Source of the DNA: Prochloron sp. SulCav_FS08_3_32_3330
GTDB lineage: Bacteria; Cyanobacteriota; Cyanobacteriia; Cyanobacteriales; DYNF01
NCBI GenBank assembly: GCA_020721205.1
Contig: DYNF01000018.1
Coordinates: forward strand, 1 to 56,431
DNA length: 56,431 nt
Direction of reading: 5' to 3'
Under the pieces are notes generated by a model. The model had not been told where the DNA came from. It made no database searches and was given only the letters and a program-made list of their open reading frames with translations. Both the position numbers and the translations under genes were made by a program. Positions 1-8,032 of the stretch are shown here, piece by piece; the stretch's first letter is position 1, and each line of letters opens with the position of its first letter.

Positions 1-112
1 GAGCGTGTCTTAGATGATAAACTAAGTCTTAAAATGCTTGTTGAGTCGTTCTGACAGGGATTAACTAGAAATAGTTAGTCTAGTTAAGAGGCAATCTGAA
101 AAAAACAAGAAT

Positions 113-142
113 CCCCCGTTACAATCTTTGATTTAACGGGGG
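113..142. other. Hairpin upstream of psbV
   Basis: A perfect 9-bp stem, CCCCCGTTA at 113-121 and its complement at 134-142, encloses a 12-nt loop. It lies 38 bases before psbV. No T-run follows, so it could be a 5'-UTR structure of psbV or the end of an upstream gene outside the window. Nothing else was recognised in bases 1-112. Confidence 0.5.
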
Positions 143-180
143 AGTGTCAAACTTTCATACTTGATAAAAAAGGGAGAATT

Positions 181-681
181 TTGAAAAAAACAATGCTAAA
201 ACGATTAATTTTTGGAATTGTCGCCACTGTTTTCTTCGCACTACAGCTACATATTGATCAAGCTTTTGCTTTAAATGTAGATGAATCTTTGCGTACAGTG
301 AAACTCAACTCAGCCGGAGATCAGTTAGTTCTCAGTAATGAAGAATTGACTAAAGGTGAGCGTTTATTTTATGATACCTGTTCCCAATGTCACAATAGTG
401 GCAGAACTAAAAGTAACCCTAATGTGACTTTAAACGGATCAGATTTAGCAAATGCTTATCCTGCTCGTGATAATGTGGAAGCAATGGTAGATTTTTTAAT
501 TAATCCTACTTCTTATGATGGAGAGGAATCTATTGCAGAAATCCATCCTAATACCACTCGTGCGGATCTGTTTGCGGAAATGAGAAATTACTCACAGGAA
601 GACTTAGAAGCTGTTTCTGGCTTTGTTCTTAGTGCGGAAAAAATTAAATCAAGTTGGGGTAGAGGTAAAGTTTACGACTAA
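181..681 (+). CDS. psbV: Cytochrome c-550 precursor, extrinsic subunit of photosystem II
   Basis: PsbV binds the lumenal face of photosystem II and stabilises the oxygen-evolving Mn4CaO5 cluster. Residues 1-30 form a Sec-type signal peptide; the mature protein starts at LNVDESLRTV. The heme c motif CSQCH is at residues 67-71, and the second axial ligand is the His of EIHPN (residue 122). These are His41 and His92 in mature numbering, as expected for PsbV. The 166-aa length is normal and the C-terminus SWGRGKVYD matches the family. The start used is TTG at 181, because GGGAG ends 4 nt before it. An ATG at 193 is the alternative, and either leaves a working signal peptide. The gene stands alone on the plus strand. 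The CSQCH site and paired histidines make the assignment firm; only the start is uncertain. Confidence 0.95.
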   Translation: MKKTMLKRLIFGIVATVFFALQLHIDQAFALNVDESLRTVKLNSAGDQLVLSNEELTKGERLFYDTCSQCHNSGRTKSNPNVTLNGSDLANAYPARDNVEAMVDFLINPTSYDGEESIAEIHPNTTRADLFAEMRNYSQEDLEAVSGFVLSAEKIKSSWGRGKVYD

Positions 682-716
682 ACTTTAAGTTTAATTTTTT
701 AATTTTAACGAAAAAT

Positions 717-767
717 GTCAAAATTTGTCACCAATCTGTGCGTAGCGGATTGGTGATGAATTTTGAC
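717..767. terminator. Long hairpin downstream of psbV
   Basis: Arms at 717-736 and 748-767 form a 20-bp stem (GTCAAAATT at the base, CACCAATC near the loop); the two positions that differ can form G-U pairs. The loop is tgtgcgtagcg. It begins 36 bases after the psbV stop and could end its transcript, but no T-run follows. A similar string, gtcaccaatctcagcgtag, occurs near 29445, so this may also be a dispersed repeat. Confidence 0.5.
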
Positions 768-872
768 CAGCAAATAAAGTGAGAGAGAGCATCTTTTTAT
801 TGATCAGAAAAATTGTCAACCGCACCGAGGTGCGGGAATGGTTGGTAAAATGACTGTACAGTGAACAGTTTT

Positions 873-924
873 ACAAATAACCAATAACCAATGACCAATG
901 ACCAATGACAAATGACTAATGACC
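873..924. repeat. Heptameric short tandem repeat (STRR)
   Basis: Degenerate TGACCAA / TGACAAA / TGACTAA heptamers run head to tail. Such arrays are known in cyanobacteria as STRRs. The array enters the 3' end of the minus-strand gene at 916-1617 and supplies its final codons and its TAG stop. Confidence 0.85.
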
Positions 925-1617
925 ATAAATAACAGGTTGATCTTGGTGAGAAATTATCGTTTTCCCCTTAAAATTAACCCCTAAAATTGAAGCTTTTTCC
1001 TCCCCTAAAATATCACCTCTAAATAATACTTGATCCGCATATTTTTTACTCCAACCTAATAACACTGTATAATCATATTCTTCTGATTCTTGAGGGGAAA
1101 GTGTATGAGTTTTATTTTCATTACGATCCCAAATTACGGCATAATCAAACATTAAAGAAGTATTAAAAATTCCTTCAAATTGTCTTGCTAAAATTTTATC
1201 TCCTTTGAGAGACCAAGAAACAGGTATTAAAATACCAATTGTACCCGGTTGATTCGCATCTCGGTTAAGATTAAAAGGATTATCCGCTAAAGGAGAAGAT
1301 GCGGTAATTAAACGTAACTCTCCACTGTGTAAATTTTCAATAAACATGACACTATTAACTCGACATTGAAAAAGCTCTGAGTTTACTTCCATCGAGACAC
1401 GACTATAAGCACAATATTTTTCATCAGGAGAAAGTAAAGAGGAAGTGCGATAATAACGAGTTTCTTTAATATTTGGATAATTTAAAAAATTCTGATAAGT
1501 TTCCATTACCCAAGCCCAAGGCACGGGATGAGGGCTATGGAGAGGATCACTTAAATCTGTATTTTGAGATGTTTTGGCGAAAGATTCGGGTACAATATTA
1601 AAAGAATTTTGGAGCAT
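916..1617 (-). CDS. Conserved cyanobacterial protein of unknown function, beta-propeller-like
   Basis: This 233-aa soluble protein has no signal peptide or membrane segment. The segments LLSPDEKYCAYSRV and PVSWSLKGDKILARQ resemble the repeated blades of TolB/WD40-like propellers (serine-proline-aspartate turn followed by a beta strand, and W-S-x-x-G-D-K-I-L-A). The N-terminal PHPVPWAWVMETYQNF is typical of a cyanobacterial protein family of unknown role. The gene is single, with no operon partner. Its last residues (GH) and the TAG stop lie within an STRR array, so the repeat may have trimmed or extended the original C-terminus. I do not recognise a specific function. Coding status is supported by length, a plausible start and family-like motifs. 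Confidence 0.75.
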   Translation of the reverse strand: MLQNSFNIVPESFAKTSQNTDLSDPLHSPHPVPWAWVMETYQNFLNYPNIKETRYYRTSSLLSPDEKYCAYSRVSMEVNSELFQCRVNSVMFIENLHSGELRLITASSPLADNPFNLNRDANQPGTIGILIPVSWSLKGDKILARQFEGIFNTSLMFDYAVIWDRNENKTHTLSPQESEEYDYTVLLGWSKKYADQVLFRGDILGEEKASILGVNFKGKTIISHQDQPVIYGH

Positions 1618-1673
1618 AATTATAATGTTTTATTCAAAATTTCGAGTAGCAACGGGTTAAAAACCGATGTAGA

Positions 1674-1715
1674 AAAAATTAGCCTCATCTTATGATTAAG
1701 ATCAGGCTAATTTTT
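1674..1715 (-). terminator. Intrinsic terminator of the 71-aa gene
   Basis: The 12-bp arms AAAAATTAGCCT (1674-1685) and AGGCTAATTTTT (1704-1715) continue as ATCTTA/TAAGAT around a TGAT loop. Read on the minus strand it lies 40 nt after the stop of the gene at 1756-1971 and ends in a T-run. Its A/T-rich arms could also stop plus-strand transcripts. Confidence 0.75.
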
Positions 1716-1755
1716 GCTTAATATTTCGATTCCAATTAATCTTAAAAAACAAATT

Positions 1756-1971
1756 TTAAAGAAACTGACGAGAAACCAATTTTTCAAGATTAGCCTGAGT
1801 TTCTTGTAAAAGTTTCTCTCGACTATTTGTAGCTTGACTTGTAATATTAGGAACTAAGTTACGAGCTTGTAACGTCATGTGAAGTTGTAACTGTGCCACA
1901 TATTCACTGACATCTTCACGGATATTTTGATTAATTAAGGGACGATCAAGGGTATTTGACGACAAGTTCAA
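1756..1971 (-). CDS. Small conserved protein of unknown function
   Basis: This 71-aa protein is predicted to be mainly helical (SEYVAQLQLHMTLQARNLV, REKLLQETQANLEKLVSRQ), with no cysteine, signal or membrane segment. A GGAGGAAG ribosome-binding sequence lies just upstream of the ATG (plus-strand cttcctcc at 1973-1980), and a strong terminator follows, so it is a single-gene transcription unit. I do not recognise a family with a known function. The amphipathic helices suggest a small regulatory or scaffolding protein, but that is only inference. Confidence 0.7.
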   Translation of the reverse strand: MNLSSNTLDRPLINQNIREDVSEYVAQLQLHMTLQARNLVPNITSQATNSREKLLQETQANLEKLVSRQFL

Positions 1972-2118
1972 GACTTCCTCCTTGGGTGTTTTTCTAAATA
2001 GTAACGGTTGTATGATTTAAAAGACTAACATAAGTTTTTCATTTTAGATCCTCTCTTACATAAATTGCAACATTTCTCAACATTTCTCGTTAAGAATGTT
2101 AATAAATTATGAAGAATT

Positions 2119-3123
2119 TTAAAAATGAATTGAGCCATCGGGCATCGTCGCCCCGGTTAAAATGGTATCCTGTAAGTCAACTCCCGTTAAGATCGCATTA
2201 CGCAAACTCGCACCAGTAAGATCCGCACCTTTTAAACAAGCACCGTCTAAATTAGTAGACCATAAATAAGCATTTCTAAGGTTAGCATTGGTTAAATTTG
2301 CCCCTGTTAAATTGGCTAAGTTTAAATTAGTATGATTGAGATCCGCTTCCTCTAACATCGCTGACGTTAGATTAGCTTTGATTAAATTTGCTTGAATTAA
2401 TTGACCACCTTTTAAATTACTATGGTTTAAATCAGCATTTTTTAAGTTAGTTAGTTCAAAATTACTCCGTCTTAATTGAGAAAAACTAAGATCCGCCCCA
2501 GTAAAATCAGACTGTTGTAATTTTGCCCCACTTAATTTAACTTCACTCAAATCCATACCACTAAAATTAATTTCTTGAAGGGTTAAACCATTTAACCAAG
2601 CACTATTAAGTTTAATTCCATTAAGTTGCGCCCCCTTAAGATTAGCACCGCTTAATCTGGCACCGCTTAAATTTGTCCAATTTAAGTTTGCTCCTTCAAG
2701 ATTCGCACAACGGAGATTAATCCCATTCAGATTCGCACCACAAAGATTAACATTGGGTAAATTTGCCCGATATAAACTTACCCAAGTTAGAATTGCACCT
2801 GTGAGAATAGCACCTTCAAGATCAGCGTGTGCCAACTGTGCGCCTTTAAGATTAGCTTTAGTTAAATCCGCTTCTATCAGTTGACCTTCCATCAATTTCA
2901 CAAAACTTAAATCTGTGCCATAAAGAAAAGAGCCATTTAAGTTAGCAGAAGCAAAAAAACATCTTTCTAAATGCGCTCTAGCTAGACTTGCATCTTGTAA
3001 TTTTGCACCCGAGAAATTAGCATTACTGAGAATTAAGCCAATTAAATTAGCTTTTTCTAAATGAGCATTTCTAAAGTCTCTTTCCCCTTTGATATATCGT
3101 TTTAAAACATCATTACCATCCAT
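2119..3123 (-). CDS. Pentapeptide-repeat protein, copy 1
   Basis: Most of the protein is A(D/N)LXX pentapeptides (ANLSG, ADLTG, ANLKG), which fold as a right-handed quadrilateral beta helix. The family includes DNA-mimic gyrase modulators and many cyanobacterial proteins of unknown role; nothing here points to one of those functions. The start chosen is ATG at 3123 (MDGNDVLKRYIKGERDF). It has GAGGGGG 7-9 nt upstream, and its N-terminus aligns with the neighbouring paralogue (MDITELLTLYQQGERDF). An upstream ATG at 3156 would add 11 residues encoded by a repeat-like sequence. No signal peptide or membrane segment. It is a paralogue of the gene at 3354-4355 across its whole length, so the pair arose by tandem duplication. 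Product 334 aa. Confidence 0.9.
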   Translation of the reverse strand: MDGNDVLKRYIKGERDFRNAHLEKANLIGLILSNANFSGAKLQDASLARAHLERCFFASANLNGSFLYGTDLSFVKLMEGQLIEADLTKANLKGAQLAHADLEGAILTGAILTWVSLYRANLPNVNLCGANLNGINLRCANLEGANLNWTNLSGARLSGANLKGAQLNGIKLNSAWLNGLTLQEINFSGMDLSEVKLSGAKLQQSDFTGADLSFSQLRRSNFELTNLKNADLNHSNLKGGQLIQANLIKANLTSAMLEEADLNHTNLNLANLTGANLTNANLRNAYLWSTNLDGACLKGADLTGASLRNAILTGVDLQDTILTGATMPDGSIHF

Positions 3124-3156
3124 AATTTTTACCCCCTCAAAAAATTTAAAATTCAA

Positions 3157-3353
3157 AATTCAAAATTGATCTGTTATAGCGCTACGCATTAAAGTTAGGA
3201 CATTATAAAATCCTAAAAGTCTTTTAGGGCTTACTTATTACTCATTACTTATTACTTGTGCGTAGTGCTATACTACCTATTTAGGACTGTTATAATTATT
3301 AACTATTAACTATTAACTATGTCTATTTATTTTGAATTTTGAATTTTGAATTG
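3157..3353. repeat. Inverted-repeat insertion between pentapeptide paralogues
   Basis: TATAGCGCTACGCA (3175-3188) and TGCGTAGTGCTATA (3259-3272) form a 14-bp inverted repeat with one wobble pair. TTCAAAA-type heptamers lie at both outer edges (about 3150-3168 and 3334-3352) in opposite orientation, and AACTATT heptamers lie near 3300-3320. The spacer between the duplicated genes thus behaves as one imperfect palindrome, probably a small non-autonomous element. Confidence 0.55.
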
Positions 3354-4355
3354 TTAATAGACTTTTCCATCGGGCATAGTTGTGCCAGTTAAATTAGCAT
3401 CGGTTAAGTTAGCCCCCGTAATATCAGCATTTCTTAAACTTGCCCTACTTAAATTTGCACCCTTTAAATTTGCCCCATCTAAAATTGCACCCCATAAATA
3501 AGCCTCTTGTAAATTTGCACCACTAAGATCCGCTCCTGTCAGATTAGCTAAATTCAAATTTGCACCTTGTAAATCCGCATTTCTTAAATCAGCTTCGCGC
3601 AGATCTGTTTTCATTAAATTAGCTTGAGCGCAATGGGAGCGATTTAATTTACTTTGAAATAAATTAGCTTGTTTTAAATTAGTATCATTTAATCTGGCAA
3701 CTTGAAGATGAGTTTCACTCAGATCCGTACCACTTAAATTTGCGCCTGTAAATTTTACGCCACTTAATTTAGCATTACTTAGATCCATGCCACTAAAATC
3801 AATTCCTTCTAAATCTAAGCCATTCATAAAAGCACTATTGAGTTTTACGCCATTTAAAATTGCTCCTTTGAGATTAGCACCACTTAACCTTGCCCCGGTT
3901 AAATTTGTCCAACTTAAATTAGCATTACTTAAATTAGCAGAGCGAAAATTAATACCGCTTAAATTTGCCCCACAGAGATTCACATTTGGTAAATTTGCCT
4001 TAAAAAAACTAACCCAAGTTAAGTTAGCACCACTAAGTTTTGCCCCGGTTAAATCCACATGATCTAATCTTGCGCCTTGAAGATTAACTTTCGTTAAATC
4101 AGCATGAAGTAATATGGCTTTTTGTAATTTAACAAATCTCATATCAGTGCCATATAAAAATGCTTCGGTTAAGTCAGTTTCTATTAGAAAACAACGACTT
4201 AGATCCGCCCTCGCTAAAGAGGCTTTTTGTAGATCCGCATTGGATAGATTAGCGTGAGAGAGTGTAACTCCAATCAAATTTGCTTCTCGAAGTTTGCACT
4301 TCTGAAAATCCCTTTCCCCTTGTTGATAAAGTGTTAATAATTCAGTAATATCCAT
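3354..4355 (-). CDS. Pentapeptide-repeat protein, copy 2
   Basis: This 333-aa paralogue of the downstream gene consists of a short N-terminal helix (ITELLTLYQQGERDFQ) followed by about 60 pentapeptide units of the A(D/N)LXX type. It ends in TTMPDGKVY, matching ATMPDGSIHF of its partner. The LPNVNLCGANL, NLSWTNLTGARLSGANLKGA and LEGIDFSGMDLS segments are shared nearly unchanged, so the two copies have kept register. No secretion signal is seen, implying a cytoplasmic location. Regular repeats also create long spurious open frames on the opposite strand. The function is unknown; a gyrase-protecting or scaffolding role is possible from family knowledge only. Confidence 0.9.
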   Translation of the reverse strand: MDITELLTLYQQGERDFQKCKLREANLIGVTLSHANLSNADLQKASLARADLSRCFLIETDLTEAFLYGTDMRFVKLQKAILLHADLTKVNLQGARLDHVDLTGAKLSGANLTWVSFFKANLPNVNLCGANLSGINFRSANLSNANLSWTNLTGARLSGANLKGAILNGVKLNSAFMNGLDLEGIDFSGMDLSNAKLSGVKFTGANLSGTDLSETHLQVARLNDTNLKQANLFQSKLNRSHCAQANLMKTDLREADLRNADLQGANLNLANLTGADLSGANLQEAYLWGAILDGANLKGANLSRASLRNADITGANLTDANLTGTTMPDGKVY

Positions 4356-4448
4356 TTAGCTCCTTACCTGATGCCATAACACAAACGGACTAATTTATTT
4401 GTGTTAAGGGATAGTTATTCCTTATTTCTTTATTTTATAACTAAAATC

Positions 4449-4471
4449 ACACAAAAATTTTTTTTTTGTGT
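4449..4471. terminator. A/T-rich hairpin, possible terminator
   Basis: ACACAAAAA pairs with TTTTTGTGT around a T-rich centre. It lies between the membrane-protein gene (ends 4646 on the minus strand) and the second pentapeptide gene (starts 4355), where a minus-strand terminator would be expected. A second short hairpin (AACAGACA/TGTCTGTT, 4621-4639) sits 7 nt after the membrane-protein stop. Confidence 0.45.
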
Positions 4472-4645
4472 TATTTTAATTATTTTTCTTTATAAAAAGC
4501 CATCAAAAATTTAGGTTAAGCTTCAGGAATATCTTAACAACAATTATTCTTTCGTAATAATTCTTAATGCTAAACTTACACCAACGAACAAGACTTATGT
4601 AATACAAGCCTTTTACTTGGAACAGACAAGATGTCTGTTATCCTG

Positions 4646-5143
4646 TTAAGTGTTAATCATTTGATAAAGAATTAATCCAGTCAAAAAACTAATTAAAGAT
4701 AAACTACCTAATAATAATTTTCTTAACCATTGAGGATAATTATTTCTTTGTAATTCAAAACGGAATAACATTGCCGCCGAAGTTAGAATTAATAACCGAA
4801 TAAATTGTTCTAACCAACAAGCAATTAAAACCGCCGCAAATGCAAATCCTAACACCGAAAGTAACGCTTTTGTATCAGATTGTAACCAAGTACCAAATAA
4901 ATAATTAAAAAAACGTAAGGGAGTAGTTAAAATTAAAGATATAAATAAAACTAGGATTAAACCAATTATTTTAAGAGTAAAAAAAACCACTGGTTCACTT
5001 AAAGTTAAACCAAACCAACTATCATTTTCTAAAAACCATTGAATCCACCGTGAGGTTGATCTCGCAAAAATCCAGCCAAAGGAACTATAAGTTAATAATA
5101 GTAAAATGATGGATAACCAAGGAATTTTTTTTAATTTCAACAC
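4646..5143 (-). CDS. Small integral membrane protein of unknown function
   Basis: The 165-aa protein has about four hydrophobic segments: residues 9-27 (WLSIILLLLTYSSFGWIF), 50-75, 92-120 and 145-162. They are separated by basic turns such as RNNYPQWLRK. The positive-inside pattern suggests a plasma- or thylakoid-membrane protein. I see no catalytic motif and no recognised family with a known role. It lies alone between repeats, with a short hairpin at 4621-4639 directly after the stop. The start ATG is followed by a lysine-rich stretch, as usual for a first transmembrane helix. Confidence 0.7.
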   Translation of the reverse strand: MLKLKKIPWLSIILLLLTYSSFGWIFARSTSRWIQWFLENDSWFGLTLSEPVVFFTLKIIGLILVLFISLILTTPLRFFNYLFGTWLQSDTKALLSVLGFAFAAVLIACWLEQFIRLLILTSAAMLFRFELQRNNYPQWLRKLLLGSLSLISFLTGLILYQMINT

Positions 5144-5150
5144 CGGAAAA

Positions 5151-5268
5151 TTAGACTTCTTGCAGAAGTCGAGTAATAAGTAATGAGTAAGGAGTAATGA
5201 GTAGGAGAATTGAAGAAAACACTATTATAATTAATTATTAATTAGACTTTCGTGTATAGGTCTATTAT
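5151..5268. repeat. Dispersed repeat R3, uninterrupted copy
   Basis: The ~118-bp segment carries the palindrome GACTTCTTGCAGAAGTC at 5154-5170, STRR-like GAGTAAT units, and the string TAATTAATTATTAATTAGAC. Its reverse complement matches 14349-14447 plus 14617-14632, where the same palindrome is split by a family A element. It therefore acts as an empty-site relative for that insertion. Confidence 0.7.
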
Positions 5269-5297
5269 GCAAAATTCAAAAAATTAAAAGCGAGTAG

Positions 5298-5320
5298 GGA
5301 CTTAATCAGATTAAGCCCCC
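5298..5320 (-). terminator. Terminator of apcD
   Basis: On the minus strand a GGGGCTTAAT arm pairs with ATTAAGTCCC around CTG (9 of 10 pairs) and is followed by a T-rich run (CTTTTAATTTTTT). It lies 15 nt beyond the apcD stop. Confidence 0.7.
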
Positions 5321-5335
5321 ACAGAGAATGGAAAA

Positions 5336-5821
5336 TTAAGAGAGAGATTGAATCATGTAATCAAAATAAGGTGCCGTTTCCTGTGCATCACTGGTACTCA
5401 GTAAAGCGATCGCCGCCTCTTTAAGAGCTACTATAGCATCTACCATTCCCGGAACAGGAACATCAAGAGAATTGTACATTTCTTTCACTCCGACTAAACC
5501 AATTTTTTCAATTGGTTCTTTATCTCCAGCCAAAATACCATAAGTGACAAGACGTAAATACCAGCTATAATCCCGTAAACATTGATTATATTCACGAGTA
5601 CCCGAGGCATTCCCCCCAGCACTTCTATATTCAGGATGTTGTCTGAATAGCTCTTTACTGGCTTGATCTACAATTTTCTTTTCGTTGTCTGCTAAAGTTT
5701 CAGCGATGCGAATACGTTGCGCTCCGGTAGTCAAAAAACTTTCAATCCCTTGAAGTTCTCCGCTACTAGGATAGCGTAGTTCATCATCAGCTTTCAGAAT
5801 GACTTGGCTAATTATGCTCAT
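5336..5821 (-). CDS. apcD: Allophycocyanin-B alpha subunit, phycobilisome terminal emitter
   Basis: ApcD replaces one ApcA in the phycobilisome core. It acts as a low-energy emitter passing excitation to chlorophyll, chiefly photosystem I, and contributes to state transitions. The 161-aa length and globin-like phycobiliprotein sequence fit. The phycocyanobilin-binding cysteine is Cys81 in [13 protein letters not shown]. ApcD rather than ApcA is indicated by [30 protein letters not shown] and [15 protein letters not shown], which are characteristic of the emitter paralogue. It is a lone gene, as apcD usually is, with its own terminator and a promoter-proximal inverted repeat near 5901-5916. 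Confidence 0.95.
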   Translation of the reverse strand: MSIISQVILKADDELRYPSSGELQGIESFLTTGAQRIRIAETLADNEKKIVDQASKELFRQHPEYRSAGGNASGTREYNQCLRDYSWYLRLVTYGILAGDKEPIEKIGLVGVKEMYNSLDVPVPGMVDAIVALKEAAIALLSTSDAQETAPYFDYMIQSLS

Positions 5822-5900
5822 TTTATCGTTTGGTTAAATTAAATCCCCACAGATTAATGTTTTTAACCTTGGGCTGTTCATGCTTATTTTAAATATACGA

Positions 5901-5916
5901 TGACAAACTCTTGTCA
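5901..5916. promoter_or_regulatory. Possible operator in the apcD upstream region
   Basis: TGACAA-N4-TTGTCA is a perfect 6-bp-arm inverted repeat 80 bases upstream of the apcD start. Read on the minus strand its right arm is part of a TTGACA-like hexamer. The factor is unknown, and the match could be chance in AT-rich DNA. Confidence 0.3.
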
Positions 5917-6042
5917 AATATTTATATTATGTCATTGAGTGTAAACTTAATGTCTTGACCCAACCTGAAAATCTCCAATATTTTAACATTTTGTTACATA
6001 AGTCTTAAGATCAGAACATTTTGATCCGCTTTAATCCCCCAA

Positions 6043-6207
6043 GGCGTTTTCATTTTTTTTCCCAACGGGTTAAAACCCGTTGCTACCCAAACAAAACCAC
6101 GGGCGACCCGGGTTTTAGGATTAAATATTAACTAATATTTAATTAAATCAACCTGCGTATGCCTGTTTTGCTTATGTAGCAACGGGTTTCAACCCGTTGC
6201 TTTTTTT
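6043..6207 (+). mobile_element. MITE-like element, family A copy 1 (right end lost)
   Basis: It starts GGCGTTTTCATT. It contains the hairpin AACGGGTTAAAACCCGTT (6064-6081), a second hairpin in aaaaccacgggcgacccggg, and a terminal hairpin with arms GCAACGGGTT / AACCCGTTGC (6179-6200). The right terminal repeat GAATGAAAACGCCC is missing; the element stops directly at the lpxA stop codon (6209-6211). It occupies most of the apcD-lpxA spacer. The remaining bases 5917-6042 show nothing recognisable. Confidence 0.85.
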
Positions 6208-6208
6208 G

Positions 6209-7000
6209 CTAATAAGATTTTTTCCCCGGAATAATACCCCTACGTCCCTGAGAAATTGAACCTTCAATAAATTCATATAAATGCCTAATATAACTATTAG
6301 TTTCTTGATTTTTTAACGTAAAAAGTGCTGATGTAAAACTTAAATCTGAATGATAAAGAAGACGAAAAGCATCCTTTAAACTTTTCATTTCTTCTGAAGT
6401 TAAACCAGCCCGTTTTAAGCCAATTAAATTAAGAGATCTTACCCTTGAAGGATTACCTTCCACTAACATATAAGGAGGCACATCACGCTCAATCCGACTC
6501 ATTCCTCCCAACATTGCCATCGTACCAATATGAACAAATTGATGTACTCCTAACATTCCCCCAATCACCGCTTTACTTTCAATTTCTACATGACCTGCTA
6601 AAGCCACATTATTAGCAATAACAATATTATTTTCTAATTGACAATTATGTGCCACATGAACATAAGCCATTAATAAATTATTATCCCCAATTTTCGTAAT
6701 TTCACCCTCCTCCGTAGCCCGATTAATCGTAACATATTCCCTAATGGTATTATTATTACCAATCACCACCTTACTTTTCGCCCCTTTATATTTTAAATCT
6801 TGAGGTTGTAAACCGATCGCGCTCCCCGGAAAAATGCGATTATTTTCACCAATTTCCGTTAAACCATCAAGAATAACATGAGTGCCAATAGTAGTATTAG
6901 CACCAATTTTCACTCCTTCACCAATCACCGCATAAGGAGCAATTTCTACGGAAGGATCAATTTGAGCTTGAGGATGAATAATCGCAGTAGAATGAATCAT
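6209..7000 (-). CDS. lpxA: Acyl-ACP--UDP-N-acetylglucosamine O-acyltransferase
   Basis: LpxA transfers a 3-hydroxyacyl chain from acyl carrier protein to the 3-OH of UDP-GlcNAc, the first step of lipid A synthesis, in the cytoplasm. The 263-aa protein has N-terminal hexapeptide repeats (IHPQAQIDPSVEIAPYAVIG) forming a left-handed beta helix. The catalytic His lies in AYVHVAHNCQLEN, and a C-terminal helical domain starts near residue 190 (VRSLNLIGLKRAGLT). Length equals that of the E. coli enzyme. It is the last gene of the minus-strand series bamA-lpxC-fabZ-lpxA. The family A element copy 1 abuts its TAG stop. The gap to fabZ is filled with heptamer repeats. Confidence 0.96.
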   Translation of the reverse strand: MIHSTAIIHPQAQIDPSVEIAPYAVIGEGVKIGANTTIGTHVILDGLTEIGENNRIFPGSAIGLQPQDLKYKGAKSKVVIGNNNTIREYVTINRATEEGEITKIGDNNLLMAYVHVAHNCQLENNIVIANNVALAGHVEIESKAVIGGMLGVHQFVHIGTMAMLGGMSRIERDVPPYMLVEGNPSRVRSLNLIGLKRAGLTSEEMKSLKDAFRLLYHSDLSFTSALFTLKNQETNSYIRHLYEFIEGSISQGRRGIIPGKKSY

Positions 7001-7004
7001 TTTC

Positions 7005-7186
7005 AGTTGATAATTGATAGTGGATAGTGGATAGTGGATAGTGGATAATTGATAGTTGATAGTGGATAATTGATAGTGGATAATTGATAATAGTTGATAG
7101 TGGATAGTTAAAAGTTCATACTAATGACAAAAGACACATGACAAATGACACATGACAAATGACAAATGACCAATAACAAATGACAA
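7005..7186. repeat. STRR arrays between fabZ and lpxA
   Basis: Two heptamer arrays adjoin. GATAGTG/GATAATT units run at about 7008-7110, and TGACAAA/TGACACA units at about 7124-7184. They fill the whole intergenic region between the lpxA start and the fabZ stop. Confidence 0.85.
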
Positions 7187-7654
7187 TTAATCAATTAAAG
7201 AAAATAACATTTCTCCTTGTACAACTCTTTGATTATCTACAGTGCCTTCCCCCTTCATTTTAGCAATTCTTTGACGTTTGATCGTTAATAATTCCACCGT
7301 CATAATTAATTGATCTCCGGGGATTACAGGGCGACGAAATTTAACTTGATCAATACCTGCAAAAGCAAAAAATTTACCTTCAAATCCGGGCATTTGAGTT
7401 AAAATAATACCCCCGACTTGTGCCATCGCTTCAATAATTAAAACTCCCGGCATTAAAGGATGACCCGGAATATGACCGGGGAAAAAAGGCTCATTATAAG
7501 TCACATTTTTTAAGCCTACCACTTTTTTACCCGGGACATAATCAAGAATCCGATCTACTAAAGCAAAAGGAAAACGATGAGGCAATAATTTATGGATTTC
7601 TTGAATATTAAAAGTAGTTTGAATGGGACTTGTTTCTTCAGAAATATTAGACAT
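7187..7654 (-). CDS. fabZ: 3-hydroxyacyl-[ACP] dehydratase
   Basis: FabZ dehydrates 3-hydroxyacyl-ACP to trans-2-enoyl-ACP in fatty-acid elongation and competes with LpxA for hydroxyacyl-ACP, which explains their linkage. The hot-dog fold signature is clear. [15 protein letters not shown] is followed by [23 protein letters not shown], carrying the catalytic His (first FPGH) and Glu (IIEAMAQ). The 155-aa length is typical. It sits between lpxC and lpxA in the conserved order, although here repeats widen both spacers. Confidence 0.96.
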   Translation of the reverse strand: MSNISEETSPIQTTFNIQEIHKLLPHRFPFALVDRILDYVPGKKVVGLKNVTYNEPFFPGHIPGHPLMPGVLIIEAMAQVGGIILTQMPGFEGKFFAFAGIDQVKFRRPVIPGDQLIMTVELLTIKRQRIAKMKGEGTVDNQRVVQGEMLFSLID

Positions 7655-7714
7655 AATTAAATTAAATATTTTTTAATATGAATAAAAAAATAAGCTATTT
7701 TGGATTTAAACCAC

Positions 7715-7990
7715 TTATTTGACTGCTCCCCGACCTAAAGGTACGGGGATTCAGATTTAGTAATTACTTACTAAAACCTACTCTCTTACGAGGTTTACTA
7801 GGCTGAGCGTGAAACCACTACTCATATATCCATCTGGGAAACCCAGACACCTTGCCGATTCAAGGTTAGTCGTCACTTCGTCGGGGACTCCGACTAGGTA
7901 GCATATTTGCTACTCTTTCATTCTAAGACAAAGCCGTCCTAGAAGGCGATGCACTGAGCGTGTCGAAGTGACGGGGTTTTAAACCCATTT
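7715..7990. mobile_element. Structured non-coding relic, possible IS200/IS605-type end
   Basis: This part of the 378-bp fabZ-lpxC spacer has no open frame but several compact hairpins: CCCCGACCT/AGGTaCGGGG (7728-7748), CTGGG-AAA-CCCAG (7834-7846), GTCGG/CCGAC (about 7878-7893) and GTAGCA/TGCTAC (about 7898-7913). The first resembles the CCCCG...CGGGG stem often seen at an end of cyanobacterial IS200/IS605 elements. Composition is less AT-rich than the flanks. It could instead be a decayed structured RNA. No transposase sequence remains. Confidence 0.4.
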
Positions 7991-8032
7991 TTTCTGATAA
8001 TACAAGCAGTCAGCTTGTTCCACTGATATAAT

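Noticed and set aside
3787-4062. Long plus-strand frame rich in PLKLAPLK repeats
   Set aside because: It is the exact antisense of the pentapeptide repeats of the gene at 3354-4355; periodic coding sequence produces open frames on the other strand.
7715-7990. Riboswitch upstream of fabZ
   Set aside because: No match to any conserved riboswitch core I know, and transposon-end-like hairpins explain it better.
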